From: Microbacterium sp. Leaf288
GTDB taxonomy: Bacteria; Actinomycetota; Actinomycetes; Actinomycetales; Microbacteriaceae
DNA: 64,000 nucleotides
Assembly (NCBI RefSeq): GCF_001422925.1
Contig: NZ_LMNI01000001.1
Span: 366,087-430,086, forward strand
Direction of reading: 5' to 3'
Below, piece after piece: positions 49,097-57,412 of this stretch; positions within the stretch are counted from its first letter, which is position 1; every line of letters begins with the position of its first letter. The translations under genes were made by a program, and so were the position numbers. Under the pieces are notes generated by a model. That model was not told where the DNA came from. It worked only from the letters and a program-made list of their open reading frames with translations, and did not search any database.

Positions 49097-49485
49097 ATGG
49101 GGCCGACGCGGCCGGATCCACACGGGTTTCTCGACGTGGCGCGCTGCGTGGGGCGAGCGGGGCACGGATGCGGAGGTCTCGTCTGGCTTCGGTTCTCAGA
49201 GCCCCGTTGAGTGTGTGCTGCGGAGCCAATGGGAGCAGATGGAGGAGTACTGCCGCCGCACTGCGCGCCGCGCGTCCCCCGTGAGAAGTGGCTGGCGGAG
49301 TTGTCACGGGGTGCACACGCGCCGGACGCTTTCGGTACGCGGAGGCTTACCTCCGGTGTCCGGTCGAATCAGGGGATATCCGATGCGTCCAGCGCGTTGT
49401 CTAGTTCCGCGACGCCTGCACCCACCTCAGCGCGGAGGGCATGACGCCTACAGGGCACCGTGTCCCGCGCCATGTCGTCGATCAG

Positions 49486-49499
49486 GTTTCACGTGAAAC
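49486..49499. promoter_or_regulatory. parS site 5
   Basis: Perfect core flanked by G and A, preceded by TCGATCAG and followed by ATGCGGCG. Confidence 0.95.
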
Positions 49500-49790
49500 A
49501 TGCGGCGGTAGACGCTGACCGATGAACGACCGCTCACCGAGGGACAGGCCGCCGGGAGGGGGACATGGACGTGGACATCGACGCGGGCGTGGCGCCCACG
49601 CCCCCCCCGCGAGCGTAGGCGACGTAGTTTCGCCACGCTGTGCGCCTTGATTCTCGTCGGTGCCGAGAGTGGAGGGTGTGCTGTCGCTCAAGTGCATGAC
49701 CGCCGAAGACTCCCGGGATCGCGCGCTTGACGTGCGTCGAAGCTGCCAGGATCGGGTCGACCGCGCTACGGGAGGGTGTTGTCGATCACG

Positions 49791-49804
49791 TTTCACGTGA
49801 AACA
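49791..49804. promoter_or_regulatory. parS site 6
   Basis: Perfect core preceded by TCGATCAC and followed by ACGCGGCG, 305 bp after site 5. Confidence 0.95.
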
Positions 49805-50126
49805 CGCGGCGAGTCGGCTCAATGACTGTCCGCTCCATGCTCCGTGATCCGGCGTGAGCACGACCCGACCGGGGGGTGCGCGTCGCTTCCCGCAGCGTGC
49901 AGCAACGCTTCGCGGCGCAAAGTGAGACCCATCGGCGTACCGGCGCGTCGCTACCGCACACCATGAAGTAGTCCGCCTGAGCGCACGAGTCGGTGGCGAG
50001 ACGCGCACCGCCGTGCGCGCCGGCTGGCAGTGCGCGCATTGACCCACCCTCCGCACGTGAGTGGACGCATCCTGCAGTTCAGAGCGGTGTGGACCGCGCA
50101 GGCAGAATGGCCGCGCCGCGGCGTCT

Positions 50127-50140
50127 GTTTCACGTGAAAC
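50127..50140. promoter_or_regulatory. parS site 7
   Basis: The only copy that matches the full 16-bp consensus TGTTTCACGTGAAACA (50126-50141). Confidence 0.97.
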
Positions 50141-50380
50141 ATTGGCAACTCTGGCTTGGTTCAGCCAACCCGATGGAAGCCAACCGCTGAAGGAGACGGT
50201 GATGCCTGTCTGATCCCGCGTTCGGCGCTCGCGCACGGCACGAACGGGGTTCCGGCGCAGGTCCGGGGCTGTGTGAGCCGAAGTCGGAGCGGCGGATCAG
50301 CCGTGGAGGTCGGCTCGGGCGCTAGCCGATGCGATCCCGCAGCTAGGCTCACCGCTCGACAGGAAGCAGGAGGGTTCGTC

Positions 50381-50410
50381 ATGTGCACTCAGCAGCCGAC
50401 CATGGGTTAG
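50381..50410 (+). other. Possible nine-codon open frame with strong ribosome site
   Basis: ATG TGC ACT CAG CAG CCG ACC ATG GGT TAG follows AGGAGGG (50368-50374) at ideal spacing. It encodes MCTQQPTMG. The frame is also open upstream, so this may be the end of a decayed gene, a leader peptide or chance. Confidence 0.3.
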
Positions 50411-51562
50411 GCCGTGGTCGAGTCGCACTTTCCGATTCCGCTCGGTTTCGTGCCACTACGATCTCGACGTGGATCGAAACGCACGCGCCTACATCTGGCG
50501 CGGCGAGGAGAGATCACTCCCCGCTGACCTTCGCGAATGATCGCGCCGAGATCTTTGGATCGGCGCGCTTTGAGGGACATCCCGCTCGTCGTTGCCGCAC
50601 TGGTACATGGCTGTGACGGTGACCGCGCTCAACCCCGCCAGGGAGACGTTCTCGTTCAGTGGAAGAGCGCCAGCGCACCCGTGTTGACACCTGGAAGGCC
50701 CCTTGCGGTCACCGCCTCCAGCGGATTCCTGCGGAGTCGACCGGATCGAGCAGAGTCGCGCGATGGACGACGGGCGTCTGATGCTCGCGGCTCTCGCCTT
50801 CCTGAGGCAACGGGAGATCCGCGAGCCTCGAGCATGTCTTCTCATCGAGCGATGACACTCACCGCCTTGCGACCGATGCCCCTCTCGAACGCTCCGCCGA
50901 CTCGTCGCGTTTGTGCGTCCACAGGGGTCAAGTCAGCACGCTGCGAAAGTGGCGTGCTTGCGGTCGTCATGGGTAAAGCGCCGTCTCCTCAATGGGAAGT
51001 TGCAGCCAATCGGGCGGGGGGAAGATCCCCACGAGACCAGCTGATGCAAAGGCGGCCGTTGTGCCGGCGGCGTGGTCGAAAGAGGCTCCCGCCGGGAGCC
51101 TGCGGGCGATGACGTGCCAGGTGCGATCGCGGGCTGCACAGCTGCGACCTCGAGGGGCTGGAGGTGTCTTCCGGGCGGAGTGAACCCGCGCCTCTTCGCT
51201 GCGCCCTGAACTGCTGCGGACCACGTCGACCGGGCGGGTCTCTGGGCCGATCGTGCGCTGGCATGGCCTGTGCGAGGTGGCGTTCACGGGATCGTCGCCC
51301 GTGAAGAACCATGATCTCGAACGGCCGGGCCGCCCAGCCGATCGAACAGGGCGGTGAGCAAACATTCGCGGTTGGCGCGATGCCCGGCGTCCCCAAGGAG
51401 ACCGACGGAACACGACAGGCGAAGTTGCGCACCCTCGACAGGCGTGCACCGCACGGAATACCGCCGGCGCGGGATTCCCGTGCTCGCGCGGGATCTCCTG
51501 ATCCGGGACTGCTCGGCTCTCGCCGGCGATGTGTAGCGGAGAGTTCTTGCGCCGAGGGCTAC

Positions 51563-51576
51563 GTTTCACGTGAAAC
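51563..51576. promoter_or_regulatory. parS site 8 (start of tandem unit A)
   Basis: Perfect core flanked by C and G; begins the first 246-bp unit. It comes 1.4 kb after site 7, the longest parS-free interval in the array. Confidence 0.95.
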
Positions 51577-51808
51577 GGCGTGTGAGGCGAGTGCCGTCGA
51601 TCAGCGCCAGCCTCTCGTCCGGTGGCGGGCGGACGCGCGTCACCGGACTGAGCATGCCTGCCTGGAGCGGACCATGAGTAAGCGCTGTGGCGAGCGGTCC
51701 GCTCCAGAGGGCGGTGGAGAGGCGATCGGCCTGTGGTGTGCGGGCCCCACCTGTCGGAGTCCCACCTGTCGAAGGTGATGAGGACTGCGGGGTTCCCCTC
51801 GCTGCATG

Positions 51809-51822
51809 GTTTCACGTGAAAC
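51809..51822. promoter_or_regulatory. parS site 9 (start of tandem unit B)
   Basis: Perfect core flanked by G and G, preceded by GCTGCATG, 246 bp after site 8. Confidence 0.95.
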
Positions 51823-52057
51823 GGCGTGTGAGACGAGTGCCGTCGACCAAGCGACAGCCCTCTCGGCTGGCGGCGCGCGGCCGCGTGTCACCGGAGTCAG
51901 CACGCGTGCCTGGAGCGTGCATGAGCAAGCGCGCCGTCGCGAGCGGTCCGCCCCATAGGGCGGTGCAGAGGTGATCTGCCTGCGGTGTGCGGGCTCCACG
52001 TGTCGGAGCCCCGTCTGTCGAGGGTGATGAGGACTGCGAGGTTCCCCTCGATGCATG

Positions 52058-52071
52058 GTTTCACGTGAAAC
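52058..52071. promoter_or_regulatory. parS site 10 (start of tandem unit C)
   Basis: Perfect core flanked by G and G, preceded by GATGCATG, 249 bp after site 9. Confidence 0.95.
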
Positions 52072-52304
52072 GGCGCGTGAGGCGAGTGCCGTCGACCAAG
52101 CGACATCCTGTCGGCCGGTGGCGCGCGGCCGCGTGTCACCGGACTCAGCACGCCTGCCTGGAGTAAGCATGAGCGATCGCGCTGTGGCGAGCGGTCCGCT
52201 CCAGAGAGCGGTGGAGGGGTGATCGCCTGTAGTGTGCGGGCCCCACCTGTCGGAGTCCCACCTGTCGAAGGTGCGGACGATCGCGGGCTTCCCGTCGGCG
52301 CATG

Positions 52305-52318
52305 GTTTCACGTGAAAC
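52305..52318. promoter_or_regulatory. parS site 11
   Basis: Perfect core flanked by G and A, 247 bp after site 10. The downstream sequence no longer matches the repeat unit. Confidence 0.95.
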
Positions 52319-52738
52319 ATGCACGGACTTCCGTACCGCCCTCAGCTTCTCAGGGACGGCGACGAGTGATGTCGTTGGACGACCGGGCGCCATCGGTCTC
52401 CCGTCGCGGAATGGACCACTGCACCACTGCACATCGCCGGCTGGCGAGACCAGATGATCTGTACGGCTTCCCCTCCCGCGCGGCACCCTCGCTGGCACGT
52501 TTGGATGCGCGCACTGATTCCCCGAGCGGCGCAGATAGATTCCTTGGGCAATGCGCGGCCCGAGCTCACTGCAACGTCATGGGCGAGTACCCACTGTTGG
52601 CGATCGTCAGCGAGTCGACCCGTCGCGGCGCCATGGCCCCGCGACCGATGGGTCCTCTCCCCTAGCCCGCGCAAGGCGTGCTCGGCCGCGAGGTTGTCGT
52701 CGACCGGTGCGACAGAGGGCGCAGACGTCAGGCAACGA

Positions 52739-52882
52739 TGTTCTATGAAGTCAGCGCGTGCGACGATGCAGCCTTGCGGTCGAGACGCACTGACGTGGAT
52801 ATCGAACTCGAAAGAATGGTTGGAACTTCACGCGTACCCCTCCGGAGGATGGGTAGTAGTGACAGGTGACGAGCGGCCCTGA
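52739..52882 (+). pseudogene. Possible remnant of a short coding sequence
   Basis: ATG at 52739 opens MFYEVSACDDAALRSRRTD; the next frame ends SKEWLELHAYPSGGWVVVTG plus DERP at a TGA (52880-52882). The second part has a protein-like composition unlike the surrounding DNA, and the two would join through a frameshift near 52800-52815. No family recognised; chance is a real alternative. Confidence 0.2.
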
Positions 52883-53132
52883 ATGGGCCGCTGAGCGCGT
52901 CGGTCTCGGTTCCTCACCGGATGGGTGCCATGGACAAGCCGCCGGGGAGTGAACTCATCCCCGCAAGAAGCCGCGTCAGCTGCGTCCCGTCGAGTGAAGA
53001 GATGTCGCGATCGGTGGTGCAAGCCGGGCGCGACCGGGAGGCGGTCCGCGGAGCGCGCGCGTCTGAAGATCGCACGCGCCTGCCGGGGGTCTGCTGCAGA
53101 ACTCTGCGGATTCTGCGGCAACGCCGCAGGGA

Positions 53133-53146
53133 GTTTCACGTGAAAC
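53133..53146. promoter_or_regulatory. parS site 12
   Basis: Perfect core flanked by A and A, 828 bp after site 11. Confidence 0.95.
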
Positions 53147-53301
53147 ACGACGTCCACCACAGAACCGACCATCGTGGCTACGAGTGTCGGGATGGGACGT
53201 TTGAAGCGAACGCGGGGCGGGCTGGTGCCGGCTGTTCCGATACCGGACTGCAGCGATCAGACGCTGCCATTCACTGCCGCTGTCACACGTGAGCTCGGTC
53301 C

Positions 53302-53315
53302 GCTTCACGTGAAAC
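53302..53315. promoter_or_regulatory. Imperfect parS-like site
   Basis: GCTTCACGTGAAAC differs from the core at one base. It retains the central CACGTG and lies between sites 12 and 13. Degenerate CACACGTGAG words near 53285 and 53474 could be further decayed copies. Confidence 0.6.
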
Positions 53316-53637
53316 GGACCGCACCGAAACGCGGCGAGAACGCGTACGTGGCCCACACGTCCAGGCCGTAAACGACACCCGGAGACGGGGCCTTGGCACC
53401 CAAACGCGAACAGGTGGAACGGCTCACCCGGAGCGGGGTCGGGCGGGACAACCTGCCCGCTCCCGCACCACGTCACACGTGAGTGCCTCGACTGCTGAGC
53501 GGGCTGCGGTGCCCTTCGGGCGCGGAGTGAACGCGGATGCCGCCTTGGCCGGTGTTGCGTCAGATGAGGGATTTCTCAGTCGCATCCGAGCGGCGGGTTG
53601 GCGTGCCCGAACGGTCCGCGCGGGGTTGACTAGGGAC

Positions 53638-53652
53638 GGTGGATGATCCACC
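53638..53652. promoter_or_regulatory. Inverted repeat upstream of parA
   Basis: GGTGGAT-G-ATCCACC is a 7-bp perfect inverted repeat with a one-base centre, ending 19 bp before the parA start, and a TTGACT word begins at about 53626. It may be an operator or autoregulatory site for parA; no protein is assigned. Confidence 0.5.
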
Positions 53653-53670
53653 CGGAACGGTAAGGAACGA

Positions 53671-55107
53671 ATGAATAAGTGGCTCCGGCGGCTGGGGATG
53701 GGGGGAAGGCGGGATAGGGTGGAAGACGATGTTGAGCGGCTCGGGCACGGGGGAGAGTTTCACGTGAAACAACCCGACGAGAGCGACGCTCAGGCATCCT
53801 TCTCGTCCGACGAGCCGCCGACTGTCTGGACACCGCAGTCTGCGGAGCAGCAGGATGCGTCCGACCCGGTGCCCAGCGACAGCGAGATCCACTCGCACAG
53901 TGAGAGCGCCGTGTCCAACGGAGCCGCAGTCCCCGAGGAAGCCACGGTCCCCGAGGAAGCCGCCGTTTCGGAAGAAGACGTCGTTCCCGACGAAGACCCC
54001 GTTCCCGACGAGCTCGCAGGCTCCCAGCAGGACGACGTGCCCGACGAGATCACCTCGCAGGACGACGAGGCTGAGCGCGCAGACTCCGACGGCGATGTCG
54101 TATCGTCCGAGTACGCTGACCCCGCACCTGCAGTCGTCGCATCCCCCGAGCGCCCCACCGTCACGCAGGAAGAGGAATCCCCCATCGTGCAGCAAGACGG
54201 CGCCGCTCTCGCGCAGGAAGAAGACGACTCCCCCATCGCGCGGGAGCTCGCAGACCTCACCGCACGTCGCAAGGCGCTCGAAGCCGCCGACGTGCAGCTC
54301 ACCGGACGCACGCGGGTCCTCACCGTCTCGAACCAGAAGGGCGGAGTCGGCAAGACGACGACGACCGTCAACCTGGCCGCCGCGATGGCCGAGCGCGGGG
54401 CGAAGGTGCTCGTGATCGACCTCGACCCGCAGGGCAACGCCTCGACGGCGCTGGGAGTGCCGCACACGGCGGATACGCCGAGCGTCTACGACGTGCTCAT
54501 CGACGAGTTCCCGCTGGCCGACATCATCCAGGTGAGCCCGGAGTCACCCAATCTGCTCTGCGCGCCGAGCACCATCCACCTCGCGGGCGCCGAGATCGAG
54601 CTCGTGTCGCAGGTCGCACGCGAGCACCGACTGCGCGTCGCCGTCGACGACTATCTCGCGAACAATCCGGGCGAGCTCGACTTCATCCTCATCGACTGCC
54701 CGCCCTCGCTCGGGCTTCTCACGATCAACGCCTTCACCGCGGCGAGCGAGCTCCTCATCCCCATCCAGTGCGAGTACTACGCGCTCGAGGGACTGAGCCA
54801 GCTGCTCGGCACGGTGCGGATGATCCAGAAGCACCTCAACCCCCGCCTGGAGCTGTCGACCATCATGCTGACGATGTACGACGGGCGCACGAGGCTCGCG
54901 CAGCAGGTCGCCGACGAGGTGCGCGCCCACTTCCCGACCGAAGTGCTCGACACGATCATCCCGCGTTCGGTGCGCGTCTCAGAGGCGCCGAGTTTCGGGC
55001 AGTCGGTTCTCGCTTACGATGGACAGTCGGCCGGCGCCATCGCGTACCGCGAGGCGGCAGTCGAGATGATCCGGCGCGACAGCGCCTCGAATGAAAGGGG
55101 CGCGTGA
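53671..55107 (+). CDS. parA: Chromosome partitioning ATPase ParA (Soj)
   Basis: 478 residues. The C-terminal ~265 residues are a ParA ATPase: the deviant Walker A begins at K223 in NQKGGVGKTTTTVNLAAAMA, then LVIDLDPQGNASTALG and LIDCPPSLGLLTINAF, with the DNA-binding/ATP-sandwich region VQIPI-like CEYYALEGLSQLLGTV. It drives ParB-bound origins apart. The preceding ~210 residues are acidic, with repeated VPEE/VPDE words, and a parS core is embedded at codons 29-34 (reads EFHVKQ). Start ATG 53671 follows AAGGAA. Typical ParA proteins are 250-300 residues, so the extension is unusual. Confidence 0.95.
   Translation: MNKWLRRLGMGGRRDRVEDDVERLGHGGEFHVKQPDESDAQASFSSDEPPTVWTPQSAEQQDASDPVPSDSEIHSHSESAVSNGAAVPEEATVPEEAAVSEEDVVPDEDPVPDELAGSQQDDVPDEITSQDDEAERADSDGDVVSSEYADPAPAVVASPERPTVTQEEESPIVQQDGAALAQEEDDSPIARELADLTARRKALEAADVQLTGRTRVLTVSNQKGGVGKTTTTVNLAAAMAERGAKVLVIDLDPQGNASTALGVPHTADTPSVYDVLIDEFPLADIIQVSPESPNLLCAPSTIHLAGAEIELVSQVAREHRLRVAVDDYLANNPGELDFILIDCPPSLGLLTINAFTAASELLIPIQCEYYALEGLSQLLGTVRMIQKHLNPRLELSTIMLTMYDGRTRLAQQVADEVRAHFPTEVLDTIIPRSVRVSEAPSFGQSVLAYDGQSAGAIAYREAAVEMIRRDSASNERGA
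53757..53770. promoter_or_regulatory. parS site 13, inside parA
   Basis: Perfect core flanked by A and A inside the 5' coding region of parA, where it encodes FHVK (residues 30-33). Confidence 0.93.
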
Positions 55108-56096
55108 TGGCAGCGAAGCGCACAGGACTCGGCCGCGGAATCGGCGCACTGATCCCGACCAGCGAGCAGGCCGACGAGCGTCCCGCAGATGTCTTCTTCC
55201 CCCGCGCCGTCGCGGTGGCTGAGGCGGAGCCACCCGCAGAGACCGTCGAGTCCGACGGGCAGGGGGATCTCCTCGAGGTGCCCGGCGCCCGCCTGGCGCA
55301 CATCGACCCGCACGACATCGTGCCCAACCCGCGTCAGCCCCGCACCAACTTCGACCCGGAGCACTTCGCGGAGCTCGTGCACAGCGTGCGCGAGTTCGGC
55401 GTACTGCAGCCCGTGGTCGTCCGGCTCAACGAGAAGGGCGACTACGAGCTCATCATGGGTGAGCGTCGTACGCGCGCCGCCCGTGAGGCCGGACTCTCCT
55501 CGATCCCCGCGATCGTGCGCGACACCGCTGACGAGCACCTCCTCCGCGACGCCCTGCTCGAGAACCTGCACCGCTCCGAGCTGAACGCCCTCGAAGAGGC
55601 CTCGGCGTACCAGCAGCTGCTCGAGGACTTCGGCATCACACAGGAAGAGCTCGCGACCCGCATCGGCCGCTCGCGTCCGCAGATCAGCAACACGATCCGC
55701 CTCCTCAAGCTCCCGATGCCGGTGCAGCAGCGGGTCGCCGCAGGGGTGCTCACCGCCGGTCACGCGCGCGCGATCCTGTCGCTCGAAGACCCGACGGCCA
55801 TGCAGCGCTTCGCCGACAAGATCGTCAACGAGGATCTCTCCGTCCGTGCGGCGGAGGCTGCGGCGAAGCTTCCGGATGCCTCCCCCACCCGTTCCGTCAA
55901 GCCGCAGGCCGGCTCGCGCCGCGCCCACCTGGATGAAGTTGCAGGACGACTGGGCGATCGGCTCAACACCCGGGTGAAGATCGCGCTGACGGCACGAAAA
56001 GGCCAGATCAGCATCGACTTCGCGACGATTCAGGACCTCAACCGCATCCTCGCGGAGCTCGGTGAGACGGAGTACGGGGCCCTCGAGGCGTCATAG
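55107..56096 (+). CDS. parB: Chromosome partitioning protein ParB (Spo0J)
   Basis: 329 residues (330 if GTG 55104 is used; the ATG follows GAAAGGGG at good spacing). The N-terminal CTPase domain has NPRQPRTNFDPEHFAELVHS and the CTP signature GERRTRAAREAG; the ENLHR motif is in LLENLHRSELNALEEASAYQ. The parS-binding helix-turn-helix follows (TQEELATRIGRSRPQISNTI). The C-terminus dimerises. ParB loads and spreads as a CTP-dependent clamp at parS and recruits SMC; its sites are the array just upstream of parA. The 3' end overlaps the sigma factor gene by six bases. Confidence 0.97.
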   Translation: MAAKRTGLGRGIGALIPTSEQADERPADVFFPRAVAVAEAEPPAETVESDGQGDLLEVPGARLAHIDPHDIVPNPRQPRTNFDPEHFAELVHSVREFGVLQPVVVRLNEKGDYELIMGERRTRAAREAGLSSIPAIVRDTADEHLLRDALLENLHRSELNALEEASAYQQLLEDFGITQEELATRIGRSRPQISNTIRLLKLPMPVQQRVAAGVLTAGHARAILSLEDPTAMQRFADKIVNEDLSVRAAEAAAKLPDASPTRSVKPQAGSRRAHLDEVAGRLGDRLNTRVKIALTARKGQISIDFATIQDLNRILAELGETEYGALEAS

Positions 56097-57356
56097 GCGC
56101 CCGAGCGCCCGAGCGCGCCGGCGCAGCGCTTCAGTCTCAGCGGCGTTGCCCGGCAACTCCGCCGCGGCGAGGAACGCCGCGGCTGCGGCATCCGTTCGTC
56201 CGAGTCGCTCCAGCAGCTCCGCGCGCACGGCCGGGAGAGGGCGGAACCCCGACAACTCGGGCTCGAGCGCGTCCACGACGGCGAGAGCGGGCTCAGGACC
56301 ACGCGCCATGGAGAGCGCGACGGCGCGGTTGAGGCGGACGACGGCAGACGGCGCGAGCGACACGAGCGCGTCGTAGAGCCGGAGGATCTGCTCCCAGTCC
56401 GTTTCGCCGAACGACGGGGCGACCGCGTGGCACCGTGCGATGGCGGCCTGCAGGCCGTAGTAGCCGAGACCTCGATTCGATGCATCCGCGTGCTCCATCG
56501 CCTCCAGGCCGCGGGCGATCGCGGAACGATCCCATCGACGGCGGTCCTGGTCTTCCAGGGTCACCGGGAGTCCGTCGGTGTCGATGCGCGCGGCGAAGCG
56601 CGACGACTGGAACTCCATGAGCGCGATGAGCGACCAGATCTCGGGCTCAGGCGGCATGAGCGCGGCGAGCTGCCGACCCAGCCGCACCGCCTCGCGCGCG
56701 ACGTCGGGACGGATGACCCCCTCCCCTTCCGCCGCCGAGTACCCCTCGGTGAAGAGGAGATAGATCACCTGGAGCACGCTCGCCAGCCGTGCCGGCCGTT
56801 CGGCACGGTCGGGCACCTCGAACGGCACGCCCTCTGCCGCGAGGGTCCGCTTGGCCCGCACGATGCGCTGCTGCACCGTCGGCACGGTCACCAGCAGCGC
56901 CCGAGCGATCTGCTCGGTGGTGAGACCGGCCACCGTGCGCAGGGTGAGGGCGAGGCGCGCCTGTGCCGGGAGCACCGGGTGGCAGGCGACGAAGACGAGA
57001 CGCAGCACGTCGTCGTCGATGCGGTCGGGGTCGGCATCGTCGGGCACCGAGTCGATCGCCTCGGCCACGAGAGCCTCCGAGACGAACAGGGGCTCGCGCT
57101 GCGACATCCGCTCGCGCCGTCGCCACACGTCGATCGCGCGCCGCTTGGCGACCGACATGAGCCAGGCTCCCGGATTGTCAGGGATGCCGCTGCCCGGCCA
57201 CGCGGCGAGGGCTTCGACGAGCGCCTCTTGAGCGAGATCCTCGGCCCATGCGAAGTCGCCGGTGTGCCGAGTCAGCGCCGAGACGATGCGCGCGGACTCG
57301 TCGCGCCACACGGCTTCGACCGCACGGCGCGCGTGGGCATCGTCGTGGGAGGTCAT
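56091..57356 (-). CDS. ECF sigma factor, ECF42-like, with C-terminal extension
   Basis: 421 residues. Region 2 (residues ~15-80) reads RDESARIVSALTRHTGDFAW with AEDLAQEALVEAL; region 4 is VLPAQARLALTLRTVAGLTT followed by PTVQQRIVRAKRTLA. The long C-terminal part with TPR-like repeats (GLEAMEHADASNRGLGYYGL, AVALSMARGPEPALAVVDAL) marks the ECF42 group (DUF6596), which pairs with a DGPF-domain protein and lacks an anti-sigma. That partner, 57778-58194, is two genes away on the same strand. It should direct a self-regulated stress regulon. Start ATG 57356. Confidence 0.88.
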   Translation of the reverse strand: MTSHDDAHARRAVEAVWRDESARIVSALTRHTGDFAWAEDLAQEALVEALAAWPGSGIPDNPGAWLMSVAKRRAIDVWRRRERMSQREPLFVSEALVAEAIDSVPDDADPDRIDDDVLRLVFVACHPVLPAQARLALTLRTVAGLTTEQIARALLVTVPTVQQRIVRAKRTLAAEGVPFEVPDRAERPARLASVLQVIYLLFTEGYSAAEGEGVIRPDVAREAVRLGRQLAALMPPEPEIWSLIALMEFQSSRFAARIDTDGLPVTLEDQDRRRWDRSAIARGLEAMEHADASNRGLGYYGLQAAIARCHAVAPSFGETDWEQILRLYDALVSLAPSAVVRLNRAVALSMARGPEPALAVVDALEPELSGFRPLPAVRAELLERLGRTDAAAAAFLAAAELPGNAAETEALRRRARALGRL

Positions 57357-57412
57357 GCTGCCAGCGTAGGCGCGTGACCCACGGTGTCGGGATCGGCACG
57401 TACCCTGGATTG

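Larger units (their letters stand above)
51563..52304. repeat. Three diverged tandem repeats of about 247 bp, each starting with parS
   Basis: Units A (51563-51808, 246 bp), B (51809-52057, 249 bp) and C (52058-52304, 247 bp). By eye they share roughly four fifths of positions. Shared words after parS include GGCGTGTGAG, GAGTGCCGTCGA and TGTCACCGG; later the words GAGCGGTCCGC, GGGCGGTGGAGAGG, GTGTGCGGGC and CACCTGTCGGAGTCCC. A fourth parS at 52305 follows unit C but the sequence after it has diverged. Reading frame is kept only between A and B, so the repeat is maintained at DNA rather than protein level. Confidence 0.9.
47547..53670. other. Gene-free parS-rich centromere region
   Basis: About 6.1 kb between rsmG and parA with no frame that looks coding to me: the open frames are short, lack known motifs and have poor codon usage. 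It holds eleven perfect parS cores and one near-copy, plus three tandem 247-bp units (51563-52304). Subsections: 47547-48861 (one parS), 48862-50141 (five parS at 221-403 bp spacing), 50142-51562 (no perfect parS), 51563-52318 (four parS at ~247 bp) and 52319-53670 (one perfect parS, one near-copy). By eye it is less GC-rich than nearby genes. Confidence 0.85.

Noticed and set aside
51563..52318. CRISPR array
   Set aside because: Repeats are 14 bp with spacers near 235 bp that are themselves similar; no cas genes. The palindrome is parS.
50967..52320. Minus-strand frames across the tandem repeats that look like repeated proteins (RWDSDRWGPHTTG words)
   Set aside because: The words repeat because the DNA repeats. 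Units of 246/249/247 bp change frame, and the same unit is read as FHVK or VSRET, so there is no preserved frame.
47547..53670. Prophage or mobile element in the gene-free tract
   Set aside because: No integrase, transposase, terminal repeats or target-site duplications were seen, and parS copies indicate a native function.
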